Assembly (NCBI GenBank): GCA_014529385.2
Contig: CM043971.1
Coordinates: 86,630,840-86,694,839, forward strand
DNA: 64,000 nt
Direction: 5' to 3'
From: Adiantum capillus-veneris
Taxonomy: Eukaryota > Streptophyta > Polypodiopsida > Polypodiales > Pteridaceae
Positions 10,517-22,396 of the stretch are shown one piece after another. A model generated the notes under the pieces. It saw only the letters and a list, made by a program, of their open reading frames with translations, was not told the DNA's origin and did not search any database. Each line of letters starts with the position of its first letter. Within the stretch, counting starts at the first letter, position 1. Position numbers and translations under genes: made by a program.

Positions 10517-11090
10517 CTAGGATAGTATGTGAGAAATGTAGATATGAGAAAAATGTAGATATGAGAGAAGTGAAGAGATGAGAAGTTTTCCTCCCAAGCC
10601 CTATTCTTGCCCGTAGGCAATAAGGATACTGCGGGGAGAGATGTACCTGTAGCAAGAAAAACCTAAAATTTATAGAGAGGATGAATTACTAAGAGTGAGA
10701 GAGATTGGTTTGGTTAAGGAGATGAGATTAGATACATATATATATTTTTTGGATTAGAGATGAAAATTAAAACAACAAGAAATCAAGAAAACATCAATGT
10801 AGAACACATCTTACTTGACAAACCCTTCGGCACCATTATTGATGGAGAGAGAAGAAGAGTGGATAATTACACTTTGATTGATGCATCAAGTGCAAGACCT
10901 TCTTTGATTAGAGTTGATCTTCCAAGGTTAGCTTGTTGCAAGAATGGCTTGTCTTCTTCTAGGAGAAAGTGTATGCTTAGGCTTGTGTTAATAGCTAAGT
11001 ACAATTAGGCATTACTACTCACTCCCTCAAGAATTCCTCTCAGCAATGGCTTGAATGTTTGAGTGAGTTTTCAAGGAAGAAAAGGTCCCC

Positions 11091-11097
11091 TTTTATA
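11091..11097 (-). promoter_or_regulatory. TATA box in the TE-A LTR
   Basis: Minus-strand TATAAAA, conserved with TE-H 62267-62273. It sets transcription start about 30 bases further on and so places ORFs B and C in the transcript. Confidence 0.65.
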
Positions 11098-11525
11098 GGC
11101 GAAGGGAACCCCCAAGGGTTGACACAAGAAGAGAGGAGCCAGTGTGAACAGGAATTGGAAAAATTGGAAATAAGTTGTCCCTGCATGATGTGAGCAGACT
11201 GGGGTCTAGTATTTTGATCATATCTCCTCAACCGTGGCTCCAAATAAAAAAGTAAAACTATGGGCAGAAACTTCAGCTCATTAGCTATGATTTTCATTTT
11301 AAAATCATTTTCCAATTCGGATTGGAACCTTGTGTAAAAAATTCATCAAAATAGGATCCATTTTTAGCAGCAAAAGTCTTCCTGTGGTCCCCTTAGCCTA
11401 GACTTTCATTTGATTCCAAAGGACACCTCATGCTATATGAAAGCATGACATTGCTCTTTGACAAAGTTTTGTAATCATGCTTGCAATAATGCATTAAAAT
11501 AAGTGTATCTTTGAAATCATGCCAC

Positions 11526-11582
11526 CTAGTGTCCCACTAGGATTTGATCCTAGTGTCCCACTAGGATTTGATTCCCTCCTAG
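11526..11582 (-). repeat. Duplicated hairpin-forming segment in the TE-A LTR
   Basis: The segment CCTAGTG-GGA-CACTAGG, a 7-bp inverted repeat with 3-base loop, occurs twice in tandem here (unit about 29 bp) and once at the matching place in TE-H (about 61820). It is a recent tandem duplication specific to TE-A. Confidence 0.7.
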
Positions 11583-12056
11583 TAGCTATTTTAAAAAAAA
11601 TATAAGAAAAATAAGAAAAATACATAGAATATATATATATATATTGGAGTTTACCCTAGATATAGGATCTAACTAGGGTGTGAGATGATAATGAGATAGT
11701 AGAAATAAAGAATCAATGCTTTTTGCCCCAAGTTAAAGAGGCGGAGCTATTGATGCTTTTCCCATAGTATTTTTTGATGGTAAAGTAAGAATAGGTTACC
11801 CTTGAGAAAAATAATAGGATGAGATAGAAGGATTATTATTATACTTAAATATGTATATGTACATTATAGGAAAGATAATTATGTATCTAAAAAATTACAA
11901 GATAGATCTTGTAGCATGCGTTCCCACTATGTACGTGTCACAACACGACAATGCATTGTCTCAAACATCAGAATAGGGCCACATTACACGGCCTTGCATA
12001 GACACAGATTCCAAAACCCATGCACATGCACCAAACCTTCATCCGGGACGACTCAG

Positions 12057-12072
12057 ATAAGGAAGGGGGGAG
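12057..12072 (+). promoter_or_regulatory. Internal polypurine tract of TE-C
   Basis: ATAAGGAAGGGGGGAG. Same position and context as the tract at 43260-43275 in TE-F. It resembles a polypurine tract but is followed by no sequence that looks like the 3' LTR. It may be a central priming site upstream of the 3' ORF. Confidence 0.5.
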
Positions 12073-12791
12073 TAATTGATGAATCTAGCAACAGTCAGGG
12101 CGATTAAGGGGTCCAACGTGTATATATGTGCATAATGTGTGTGTTTTATTCATTATTTAGAGTTCAATTTCGAACATATTCGATCAAAACCTGGCAATTT
12201 TAGCGTTTTTGTATCATCCGACCAGCATAATAATGAGCTCTAATGATAAAATCCGGAGCATTGGAATGCTTAAATGAGAAAATATATGCTTAGGGGTGAG
12301 TATAATAATTTTGGTTAATTTTTTCCAGTTAAATTAATAAGTATTTTCAATTTATTTTGTTTGATTTTCGTTAATAAACATCAAAAATTAAAAAATCTCG
12401 CTGAGAAGTGTCGGAATCAAGTTCTAGAAGCAAACACCAAAGTATCATGATAAGGTTATCAAGCATGGAAGATATGAAGCTAATCTGAAGATGTCAAATT
12501 TCGGCCTTAATGATCATGACTACATTTCGCCAAAATCGCTTCAAATGGTCATACGACACCGGAATGACAAACGGCTCGACCCACAAGTGGTATCGGATTA
12601 TATCGGGATCAAAGGTGAGGAAAATCAGCCCTGTGTCACGAAAATCTCGGGAATATATAGGTCAGGTAGGCCAAATTCTAGCTCATTGTTCATTTTCACG
12701 AGAAGGAGAGAGCTTTTTGACCTAGAGCGAGCTGCCACATTTCTACCCCGTACGAACGGTCGGAGCCAACATTTCACACCAGATTTCACAG
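12073..12791 (+). other. AT-rich non-coding stretch of TE-C
   Basis: About 720 bp without a convincing ORF. It ends in a strong splice-donor-like CAG/GTATGT at 12789-12797. The corresponding stretch in TE-F is 43258-41962. Confidence 0.5.
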
Positions 12792-13009
12792 GTATGTTCC
12801 TTATCAAGTAAAGATCAAGTCTATTATGCATGCAAGCGCGAATCATTGCATAAACGGGCAAAGGAATCAAATCAAAGTCGGATCGGGTGAAAAGAGGTCC
12901 AGGGTCCTTAGAGGCATTCAAACAAAACCTTTTTCAGGCACATAATACATCAATGAGCTCCCCACAAGGTTAGGAACAAAGCCATATGGTCAAAACACAA
13001 TTTGGTGGT

Positions 13010-13035
13010 GGTACACCGATCGCGATCTGTGTACC
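13010..13035. repeat. TE-C palindrome copy 1
   Basis: 26-bp palindrome, half-site GGTACACCGATCG followed by its reverse complement, 12 of 13 pairs matching. Confidence 0.8.
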
Positions 13036-13123
13036 TCGCTGACAAAAATTGGGATAGAACATGCAAAACATCTCCCCTCAGCCTCGCCTACAATCTGCAG
13101 GTGTCAAAATCAATTTTGGCCTC

Positions 13124-13149
13124 CATGGTACAATCGCGATCGGTGCCCC
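13124..13149. repeat. TE-C palindrome copy 2 (degenerate)
   Basis: Core ATCGCGATCGGTG retained, outer arms partly changed. Centre is 114 bp from copy 1. Confidence 0.65.
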
Positions 13150-14100
13150 CAGATGCAAGTTTTGCAACTTTTGACTTGGCCGAGGCTTGGAACTCAGTTA
13201 AATGTACACACTCTTGAATGTTCATGGAAAATGCACAAATTTTGCTCATGGAATGGGCCAAATTTGTCAAACACAACCGAAAAGGGAAAATTTGACCAAC
13301 AACTACCAAAATCCGGTTAAAAATAATGATGGTGGATGGTTTGAAAGGTACACTTGTCCAACTAAGAGTCAGAACAGTTCCTCGGATGGATCTCAAAATC
13401 TCCTACAAGTACAGATATAGTCATTTCAGTCTCGAATGATCATACAAAGGTAGAATTGGAGCCGAGCCAACGTCAAAACCAAAAGGTCACTTAAGGATGT
13501 TCAAGCATCACATGGATATCCAAGAAGTTCCTGAAAAATGCACAAATCTAGAAAACCTCCTAAGACAGGGTATGAAGTGCCTGATAAGGTCAAAATGAGA
13601 CAATGGAGTAGGTTGATGGTAGGAGAACCTCATGGAAGCATTGGGAGCTCTAAAACTAACTTCAACTAACTCCAAGATCCAACCAAAATCAAGAAAACCC
13701 AACATGGTTAGACTTAGTAAAATATGATCAAACAGTGAAACATTGCTCTAATTTGTTCATTTTAAGTCCACACTTGAAAATAAATCATCAGTGGGCTAGG
13801 AAGGCATAGGGGTTCATGACAATCTAGTTTTCACCCAAAAAAGGTCCAGATTCTGAGCTTCAGATTTTGACAAAAACCTATCAGATCCCTTGTATACATC
13901 TTGTTCAAGTCACCAACCAAGTTTCAAGCCATTTGGACAGCAAAACCTCATAAAAAGTCAGAGTCTAGTCCAAAACTCCCTTGTAACCCAGAAATGGGAC
14001 CTGTAAACTCAAAAGTAGTTCAAATGACACACAGAGTGGATCAAAATGACCCTTCAACTATCAACAACTCACTCATGTGATCAAATCTAATTTTGGCCTT

Positions 14101-14126
14101 TGTACTACGATCGCGATCGGTGTACC
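14101..14126. repeat. TE-C palindrome copy 3
   Basis: ACGATCGCGATCGGTGTACC, 10 of 13 pairs matching. The flank AATTTTGGCCT before it is shared with copy 2, so the copies arose by duplication of a longer unit. Confidence 0.75.
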
Positions 14127-14325
14127 TCAGACCTAGAACTGGCTCAGATTTTTATCAGTCATAGCTCTAGTCTTCCTAGTCCCACTGGTGAAATATGGAC
14201 AAAAATGGATGAAATTTGTTCAAGTTATGATCAGTTTTAACTTTTGAACTGTTTTTTACTAAAAGTCTAAATGCGATTGATTGCGAAGGGAAAATCCTGA
14301 CAGCTTGTGATTCTCTTGACAGTGA

Positions 14326-15456
14326 ATGCCTCGCCAAAAGAAAGAAAGGCAGTGGACAGCAGCACCATATGAAGTGGAGGAGCTCTCCACAAATGAAAAG
14401 GCTCGCATCTCAGATGAAATACTTGCTCAAATCTCTGCCCACATATTCATCTCAAAGTTTAAGGATGCGTATGGTGACTTGGTAAAAACAACTATCATGC
14501 CACGAGAGATATGGAACCTCCACCGAAGGCCGGAGGTAATAGAGGTTGTGCGAGCTGTACACTTGGAGAAATTTTTCAGATTATAGCCATGGGGAACAGA
14601 TTACATGAGGGCCCATGAGATCATGAGCTTGATAGAATATGATGGGTAGGCAATGCTCATGGATAAGGATGGATCGAAGGTGAAAGTAAAGATCACAAAG
14701 GAAATCATCAACGAAGCTTTGCATTTCCTCCCGGGGCAACAGGATCTGCTGGAAAGACAAAGTCACTGGATACATTTGAGAAAGCATTTTTCAAAGCAAA
14801 GGGAAACAAATACAAATACAGTGACATGATTTACGAAGAGCTGGAATTTCCGATGAGATTGATCTCCCAGCATTTCAGAGTACAAAAGCCTCCTCGCAAA
14901 TTTGAAAAGCTCGGCAAAAAACAAAAGCTACATGAACGCAGGGCCGATGCTAACCAGAATAGCATACCAGGCTTTGGAAATGATTGAAGATTTTCCAGCT
15001 GCCAGCTCTCAAACGGCCCTGATCCAGAAAGTCAAGCTGGTTGCTCACTTCGTAAGGACGACCCCCAGCACGACATCATCGCGCTCAGCAAAGGCCACCA
15101 ATAAAAGTTCGAGTGATGAAGAAAAAACGGAGATAGATGATGAAGGAAAGTCTCAAGATTCTAAAGACAAAGGGCCCTTAGAGTTTGAGGAAAGCGAGGA
15201 GGAAGATTCAACAAAGCCGCTCGAGAGAAAAAGAGGGCAGAGAAGTGCAGTACGGCAGTCGGACCTGCAAAAAGCATATGTGGAAGCTCAAAAAAGAGTC
15301 GAGGAAAGAGGAACCAAATTATGGGCTGACAGCAGACAGGCTCGAGCGGCTACAACACAACAGGCACAAAAAAGAAGATTCGAAAGGGAAAGGCAAGAAA
15401 GGATAGAAAATGCAACTCGCCTACGAGCTGAGAAGCAGAGGCTACAAGCAGAATAG
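14326..15456 (+). pseudogene. TE-C 3' ORF, N-terminal domain and start of coiled coil
   Basis: Starts at ATG 14326 (MPRQKKERQW). Homologous to the N-terminal part of the TE-F 3' ORF (40631 minus): both have IMPRE/MLPRE, a stretch ending in FF, then KITKEIINEALHF against IITERVVAHALDL. Stops at 14584 and 14668 and a local frameshift near 14750-14900 break it. From about 15050 it turns into a charged, Glu/Lys/Arg-rich coiled-coil region. No gag, zinc knuckle, protease or polymerase motif. Function unknown. Confidence 0.65.
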
Positions 15457-16555
15457 AAGGCTGCAGAAGTGGACATTTCTTCGTAGTCCACTGAAGGAAG
15501 GAAGGAGAAAGACGCGGCTGATGAGACAAATCAGGCGGACCAGCTTAAGAAGATCCAAAGAGAGAGGAATCTAGAAGCGCGACAGGCAGCGGATCTCACC
15601 GTCCAAAGAATAATCAGGATTTTAAAGAAAAGAAAAGCGGAAGCATCTGCTTCGCAACAAGGGGAAGAGACTTCCAAGAAGAGACATGTACGAGAAGAAT
15701 CAAGTCCACCTCCTCCCTCGCCCAAATCACCTCCTCCCTTGCCTAGAAAATCACCTCCTCCATCACCAAAATCTCCTCCTCCTCTGCCTTCTCCATCGAA
15801 CAAAAAATAGCCAACTCCTCCCCCTTCAACCTCGCAAAAGGAATTTATACCACCTATAGAATCCATCGGATACCACGAAGCCTGCCAGGCAGGCTGGTTT
15901 GATTTTAAGAAAACTCTACGGGAATTAGAACGGCAATTCCAGTGTCAGCATGTGGTGTTGAATGAAAAGGAAAGGTATGTACAGGAAGCCCAACAAAAGC
16001 AAGCATCTGGGCAAGAAGAGTTAGAGAGCCTGAGGAAGAAACTAGAAGGCACAACGGAGGAAAGAGACCTTGAGCGACAGCAGCAGGCTCAGTCACTGAT
16101 CAAAGACGTGGTGGACGTCAGGACAGACTTGACCGCCAAAGCTGACAGCAAGAGTCTAGAAAGCAACTGCGCAGCTTGCCTACGAGAGTGCAAGATTCCA
16201 AAGACTTAGCAGTTCCTACAGTACTGTCAAAGGCACTCTGTCGACTTTAATGGAGAATCAGGAACCTGCTGGGGCATTGGTCTCCACATCTGACGATGCC
16301 ACAACAGTGAACACTATAGCAGCACTAAAAGCAGATCTAGAGCAAGAAAAACTTCAAAGACAGCTGCTCGTATCAGGGATGGTGGCCCAGACGGCGGCAA
16401 ATGAGCTAAAGTTAAGAGAAATGGAGTAGCAACTAGCTCAAGCAAGCGCTGAACTACAGAATCAGAAGCAGATCAGTGAAACGCTGCTAAAGGAAAAAGA
16501 AGATCTTCTTTTTCAACAGCAAATGAAAGCATACAAAGCCTAGACTCAACCGCAA
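15457..16555 (+). pseudogene. TE-C 3' ORF, proline-rich and coiled-coil middle
   Basis: Continues with Arg/Gln/Glu-rich coiled coil, a proline-rich block near 15700-15810 made of SPPP-type units, then more coiled coil (RELERQFQCQHVVLNEKERY). Several stops and frame changes. The TE-F 3' ORF has the same order of proline-rich block and coiled coil. Confidence 0.55.
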
Positions 16556-17692
16556 TTGTTGCCCGGACAACAAGCGCCAGATTTGCCTGGAACATCACAC
16601 CAAGGGCAACAGGAGCAGGAATTTGAAGGGCCCGATCTGGATATAAGAGATGAACTCAATGAGAGCATTCAGGACATGCCAGAGGGGCCATCCAAGGAGT
16701 ACATGGTCTATGAAAAGAAGATACTGGAGTCAGCAACCCTGGCATACTTACAACCAGAAAATCAGGTGGAAGGATTTGGCCATGAGTACCTCCCGTTTCC
16801 TCTACTATGCCATGAAGCAATTTTGTGGAAAGAAAAGATCCGGCCAGCCTTGCCACGAAACAAAGAAGGGGGTTACAAAGGCATTGCACTCACAGTGGAA
16901 GAAGCTCAAATTCTTGTCGATGACCACCCCAAGTGGAGGCAGAATTGGTTGGACAAAAGGCCACAGGATCTAACAAATTACCACAACGATCCTCAACATA
17001 TACAAATAGATCCTACATTCTGCTCCGTCCCTCGAAGAAGCACTTGGAAAGATTTTACCACATGGAAGGGGTCAAGGCCGTACAAGCTAAATTACCCGGT
17101 TCTGACAGCGCAGCAACCCCCTACGGTGGCCTACATGGTCAGCACACTGAATTCAACAGTCACATTGCTGCGGGATGTCCCCGATTTGGCATGCCAAATG
17201 TTAGTAAAGATAGCCCGGATGATCGTCACCTGCATCCACGTGTTTAAAGACACTGAAAGCGAGGATCATCCGTGGAATCTGTTCTTGGAAAGACACAGAG
17301 GCATCTGCTGGAATCTACAGGATTCACTGCCACGACACATCTTGATGGCCATGTACTCCAGGCTAATGTACCTGCCCGCACACTACTTGCAAACATTTGA
17401 AGAGGCCTTCGTCACAGGATTCTTCGAAATGGATTCAAGGATTTTCCATCCCATGGCGAAGGACCTCAAGGCAAGGTACGTAGCATACCAACACCCCAAA
17501 TCTGAAAATCCATTCAGACAGCATCAAGAAGCCCTCGAAGCCGTCCTACGACCAAGAATTTTTTCAGCAACACTCGCTTCATTAGAGACACATCAACGGC
17601 ATGCAAGGATAAGGAAGGAAGGAGTGTTTGGCGGACGAAGCAACAAGCGGCCATTGCCAGAAGGACCATATTTTTTTGAGAAACCATTGTAA
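16556..17692 (+). pseudogene. TE-C 3' ORF, conserved C-terminal domain
   Basis: An open stretch of 378 codons, the best preserved part. It is clearly homologous to the end of the TE-F 3' ORF (37186-38000 minus): LPFPLL against LPYPLL, HPKWRQNWLDKRPQ against QPKWRKAWLTKYPQ, FCSVPRRSTWK against FCPLPRVRTWK, and a closing stretch YSRLMYLPAHYLQTFEEAF against YQRIMFLPSYHLQDFEEAF. Mostly helical in appearance, with conserved Trp and Phe. No known domain recognised. It lies just upstream of the probable 3' LTR, the place of env-like ORFs in other plant Ty3 elements, but it has no signal peptide or membrane segment. Confidence 0.75.
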
Positions 17693-17765
17693 AATTCTTT
17701 TGTAAAGAAGCATCTCTAAGCCGGGAAATTGTCAAAGGATGTATGATTATTCTTATGGGGGAAAT

Positions 17766-19489
17766 TGTATATTAGAGAGCCAGTTAGAGATTTGGAAGCT
17801 TGTGGCCGGACAAGCCATTTTGTAAAGACCTAATCTATAAAGGTCATTTTTTGTAAGTTTGAAGACAATCTTTTAATGGAGAACTGAGAAGACAACGTAC
17901 GTTTGAGAGCTCCTTCTTGCTCAAACTTGTAATCTTCGCTATTGCGGCTACAGTGTCGTGCAATGGCATGTTCATAATGTGAAATTAAAGTATCTACCTC
18001 ACTCTTAATGTTTATGATGTGTGGGACCAAATGCTACAATGTACATAGTGTGATATATGCGAAAATAGATGCCACGATTGCAACTCTATATATACCTTGC
18101 GGGGATAGTGAGGCCCTCGACGTGGCACTATGGCATGCTTTTTTCACATAAATATATGCTTAATTTGCTTTGGGAATGTACAAATGTCAAGTGTTTCGAA
18201 GTGGCACGCTCGTTTTGCCTAGGAAGTTCAATGAGGGCAATCTCGGCCAAAAATAGCAGGTTTCGTGTGCTGGCGTGAAAGACGTGTCCAAAGTTCTTAC
18301 CAAGTGGGAAAATGAGGTTCAACATGAAATTTGAGCTCCATGGGATTTTTCCCAGCTCGTTTGGGCTTTTTACGGACAAAAAGTGACATTTTTGGGCTAA
18401 AAATGGCCAAAAATAGCCTAAAACATGCTCAAAATAGCTCAAAATTCCACATCAATGACACTGGCGTTGTTTCTCAAGTTGTGTGGAAATTTTTAGAGCC
18501 AAGAATGAGCTCATTTAGGCATATGAGCAAGGAGATACAACCATTCCTCTACAGGGTGCTAATGCAGTCCCATGCTGCTTCCACTATATGGTTGAGGCTG
18601 TGAGGCCTCCAATTAGGGTTTCCCCTCCTCAAATAACTACTTGGGCTTCTCCAATGAAGTACTGAAGCTTCCATGAAATGGTCACGATGAAGAATTGAAG
18701 AGTAAATTTAGGGTTTTTAACAGGTCGAATGAGCACTGCATCTGTGCAATTGGGAGCGAGGCTACACCTAATCTTCACACACACAAGAGTTTTGAGTTAG
18801 TATTGGTTCTTTTTCAAAGTGGAGCTTTCATGGCTGGAGTTTTGTTCTTTTTTAGTGTGTTTTTGCCTTCAAATCGTCTACGCCTTGCTTGATTTTGCAA
18901 CGAATCCTCACAGTGAGAGGCCCGACGCTTTCCTAGTCGCAATGCGCACTTCCTGACAACGTTAATCCAAATTCAGATTTGATTATTGCATTGTGTTCCT
19001 CTCCTCTTTCTCTTTCATTCAAGTGTAATCATTCAAGATTCGGTGTAGGTTTTCAACTACGAGTTTGAGGCCTTAAATCACTGTTTTGAGTGTCAATATG
19101 CATGTTTTATGTTGTTTTGACCCTAGGAGGAGCTTTAGGGACCCTAAAACGACCCATTTGGATCAACTGTTCATCGTTGGTTTTGCTGACTTTGGGACGA
19201 ACGATCGCGATCGTTGTACCTCTCCAGAATGTTGTGACAGTGATAGGATATGTTCCTGATAGTCCCCTGTAGCTTCCCTTTAAGTTTCGTGCGATTTCGA
19301 TATGATTTGCATGGTAAACGGGCATGATGACTGAAGAACGGTGAAGGAGGACATAGGCAGATTACTTGGCGGTAATGTGATTGATTTACTTATAGAGTTA
19401 GTAGTTGCATCTCTTTGAGTTCACCTCATTAGGATTGACACCCTAGTGAGTTCCCATGCCTCATCCGAGTCGCTTCCCCTGTATTGACA
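17766..19489 (+). repeat. Probable 3' LTR of TE-C
   Basis: A purine run ATGGGGGAAA ends at 17764 just before TGTATATTAG, the expected polypurine-tract/LTR junction, 70 bp after the 3' ORF. TATA-like sequences lie near 17832 and 18085. One palindrome copy sits at 19200-19215, as one half-palindrome sits in the 3' LTR of TE-F. The right end is not resolved and the partner LTR is absent. Confidence 0.4.
19200..19215. repeat. TE-C palindrome copy 4
   Basis: Perfect 16-bp palindrome AACGATCGCGATCGTT, followed by TGTACCTC as in copies 1 and 3. Confidence 0.75.
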
Positions 19490-21772
19490 AATATGTTGAT
19501 GCTTGAGAGCTATGCTATGGACGTCCAAGCCTGAACCCTTTATACCAGAGATAAAACACATTATTTAGAAAATTTTCTCTCTATGGTGTCATATAAGAAA
19601 CACGGATGAGCTAAGAGATATGGTCAAAAAATAGTTTGTTGTCCACTGCACAACCAATTTTTTTGACTCTAGGCTCCTTGGAGAACCCCTGGGGAGGTTA
19701 CCTAATAACAATATAACCTATCACGTGAGTTCAACAGAAGAGTATTTAAAGTTCTTGAAACTTACAGAAATATATATACATAAGGGCATTATTTTTTCAA
19801 ATTTAAAAAAAGCTTACAGATTTTAAAAGAAAAGGGTACATTATATTCTTAACAAAATTCAGAAATAAGGGGTTTTACAAATATGTCTTGAACACACGTG
19901 ATATGGTAGTTTTACACAAAGTGAACCCCCCGAGGGAGAACCACTATATAGATCCACCGGATGGACAAACCCACTTAACCAATTGAAAAGCTTGATGGAA
20001 CTTGATGATAAATGAATTTAGGTGTTCGTTATCACCTCGGGAATGCGAGTTATTAATCATTCTATAACCGGTTTTACCTACACGTGTAGGGGTGCTACCA
20101 AGGAGGGAGGTACCATATGACATCGTGAGTTAACCGAGCTGTTTTTATATGTTTTATGGTTTGTTTGAGTGATACGATTCCAACTATTAGATGGCCATAA
20201 ACAAATGTGTAAGTATATGGTTAAACATCCCGAACTGCATAGGTAGATATGATTAAAGTGGCTTTCTTTTGGGGTTACCGTTTGTTGTGTGAGTACCATA
20301 AGGGTGAAGTGATGTGATAGAGTGATATTCTATATTATGGATCTGAGATTGATGCATTGGTTTGAGTCAAATACTTTCATTTGCATGTTTTGCATACTCC
20401 CAAAAATGACAAAATTTTGTTTTTTTCCATATGTGTGAAGTTATGGTTTATGGTTGACCTAAAGATCGGAGCTATTTTGTAGCATGTTTATGGTGATGGA
20501 ACTTTATCCTATGATGTATAGAAACTCATGGATTTATGTGGATGCCTCATATGCATGGTTATAATTTCTTTCCACCTTCCTATGTCAAAACTAGCTCTAT
20601 GTGCTAGGGAGGTGAAGTACTGATGTGATGCATCAACTTTTCATGGTTGGATGTTGTCAAAATGGGATTTTTATATTATGATTAGTTTCTGGTCAAACTA
20701 CTTTTATGCATGAAAGAATCACGTCTTAAGAGTCACATGTGTGTGGACTCCGATTGATTACATGGGAAGTGTCAAAATCCAATTGTACGAGTTGATTCAG
20801 TGTGGTTATGATTTATGGTTAAGAGATGAGATTTCCTTATGGATTATGGTTGATATTCTATGGTGTAAGCCGGCATGCCTCATGGTTTTTTTTCTGGATA
20901 TGTTTATACTGCCAAAATTTTTGCAGCCATGTTATGTTCTAAAGTGGTTATGTAGGATTGGTTTTGCCTCACCCGAGTTGGGTGGAGTGTTCACTGTGTG
21001 AAGTGATTGTATTACGGTTTATGATTTTGGGATTAGATCATGAAGTGATTTGGATGGTTTATGGAAGACGTGTAAGGGTAGAAACCTTGTACAGTCTAAC
21101 TGCTTGGAAAAGATTGTTTGTGGATATGGGAATTGCTATTGTGATTGGGCTCATGTGTTATGTTTCTCATGGCAGCGTCGCTACAAGACTAGGATCACCT
21201 ACATCTCTTAACCTTAGACTAAAGGGTCCTTCACCTGGGGCCCGGGGGTGTTTCCTAGGTCTTCTTCTTTTTGTTAGGCTCATCTATACAATTAGTACGT
21301 CTGGGGTTGAATCACCTATACGCCTAACGCATTAGGGATTTTGACTTGGCTTTGCCTAAACACCCGATGCTCGACAATGAAGAGGTGTGGCACCTAAACT
21401 GGTATGGTTGGTGTTGATACCCTACCACCTGCTGGTACTTGGGATCCTTTCAGAGCTCGGGTTCATGGAGGGAGGCGAAGCAGCCTGAGCCTATGTCTGG
21501 ATCAGGTAGGTTGGAGGTGTTCTGGCTCGCTCCCAAAAAATTTAAATTCTCTATGTCTGTAGTAGAGAGAAAGTGGATGGGTAAACCCGGTCGATCCCTA
21601 CACAGGGTCCGGTGCTCTGCTAGTTATTTTGTCATAAATTTTTTGATGTTATGGTATACCTAGATTTTGTCATTGCATTAATACATGGTTGCTTGTTTCA
21701 TTTAGATGGGCATGTAAAGATCCTCTGTTGTCATTTTCTCATGTCTCTGTACACTCTATTTCACCCTCCACT

Positions 21773-21860
<88 letters not shown>

Positions 21861-22128
21861 CGCAACGCGGTGCACAAATATATTCACTCTCCACAATGTT
21901 ATATTTTTGTTGAGTACGCTTTCATTCATAACACCCATTTAGGGGTAGCACTAGTCGCTAGGTACTTTTGGATGCAGTCAGAATCATGGCCTAAACTCCA
22001 TGCTTGGTCGGGGGCTGAGAACTCCTCCCCTTTGAAAATGCTTTCGCAACTCTGATGTATATTGAAAACTGTATAAAAGTATAAATTGTATATTTTGTGC
22101 ATAGAACCCCGGGGAGGGGTATCTCTCA
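19490..22128 (+). repeat. 5' LTR of TE-D (left end unresolved)
   Basis: The right end is set by ...TCTCA followed by CC and the primer site. No second LTR is in the window, so the left end is unknown. The stretch has no convincing gene; short ORFs at 20741-21335 look random. It contains a long CT microsatellite. Confidence 0.45.
21776..21858 (+). repeat. (TC)n microsatellite
   Basis: About 40 uninterrupted TC units. Confidence 0.97.
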
Positions 22129-22130
22129 CC

Positions 22131-22143
22131 TGGTATCAGAGCC
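22131..22143 (+). promoter_or_regulatory. Primer-binding site of TE-D (initiator tRNA-Met type)
   Basis: TGGTATCAGAGCC, the standard plant retrotransposon site complementary to the 3' end of initiator methionine tRNA. Confidence 0.9.
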
Positions 22144-22396
22144 AATGCTTAAGGTTATGGGGATAGCCTAAAGCTTGATACTAATCGGGTTAGGTATGCA
22201 TCATGCATGCATTCATGCATGTTGTTTGAGAAAAGATATGGTACTCATGGTGCATCTATAAGTGACATTGGTTGGTGGTAGTTGTTTGACTTGTCTTCTC
22301 GAGTGGAAGTGTTTGGTTTGAGTTATGGTAAAGTGGTTGAAGTGTTCAGACAACGGCATCGTAATTTACTTGAATATTTTTTTTGTAGTAACAAAT

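Larger units (their letters stand above)
1..11950 (-). mobile_element. TE-A: 5' part of a Ty3-type LTR retrotransposon, split by TE-B
   Basis: Read on the minus strand, the element starts at 11950 with its 5' LTR, then a primer-site-like TGG, then gag from 9834. Gag is cut at 9643 by TE-B and resumes at 935, running off the left edge. TE-H (61458-64000) carries the same LTR, leader and gag start, so the element order is confirmed by a second copy. Both copies diverge from their flanks at the same TGTCGTG terminus, which fixes the 5' end. The 3' half and 3' LTR lie outside the window. Confidence 0.88.
9888..11950 (-). repeat. 5' LTR of TE-A (3' boundary inferred)
   Basis: Outer end is sure: TE-A and TE-H both begin TGTCGTG here and share no flank. 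The inner end is inferred from ...ACA followed by a primer-site-like TGG. On this model the LTR is 2063 bp and contains both leader ORFs in the transcribed R-U5 part. No second LTR is in the window to test this. Confidence 0.6.
12792..14322 (+). other. Intron-like region of TE-C carrying palindromes
   Basis: Bounded by a consensus donor (CAG/GTATGT at 12791/12792) and an acceptor (TTCTCTTGACAG ending at 14322), four bases before the ATG of the 3' ORF. It has no ORF of note and holds three copies of a long palindrome. The region would place the 3' ORF on a spliced mRNA. Inferred from sequence only. Confidence 0.45.
11951..19489 (+). mobile_element. TE-C: 3' part of a giant Ty3-type element
   Basis: The 5' part is cut off by TE-A. 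What remains runs: short spacer, internal purine tract (12057-12072), AT-rich stretch, intron-like segment with palindromes, long 3' ORF, and a probable 3' LTR. The spacer (ATAGGGCCACATTA near 11973, then a CCGGGA-GACTC box, then the purine tract) matches the spacer of TE-F on the minus strand at 43400-43258, so both are the same segment of related elements. The right boundary near 19.49 kb is a guess. Confidence 0.6.

Noticed and set aside
20741-21335. ORFs in the TE-D LTR region
   Set aside because: No homology, odd composition, and located in a probable LTR.
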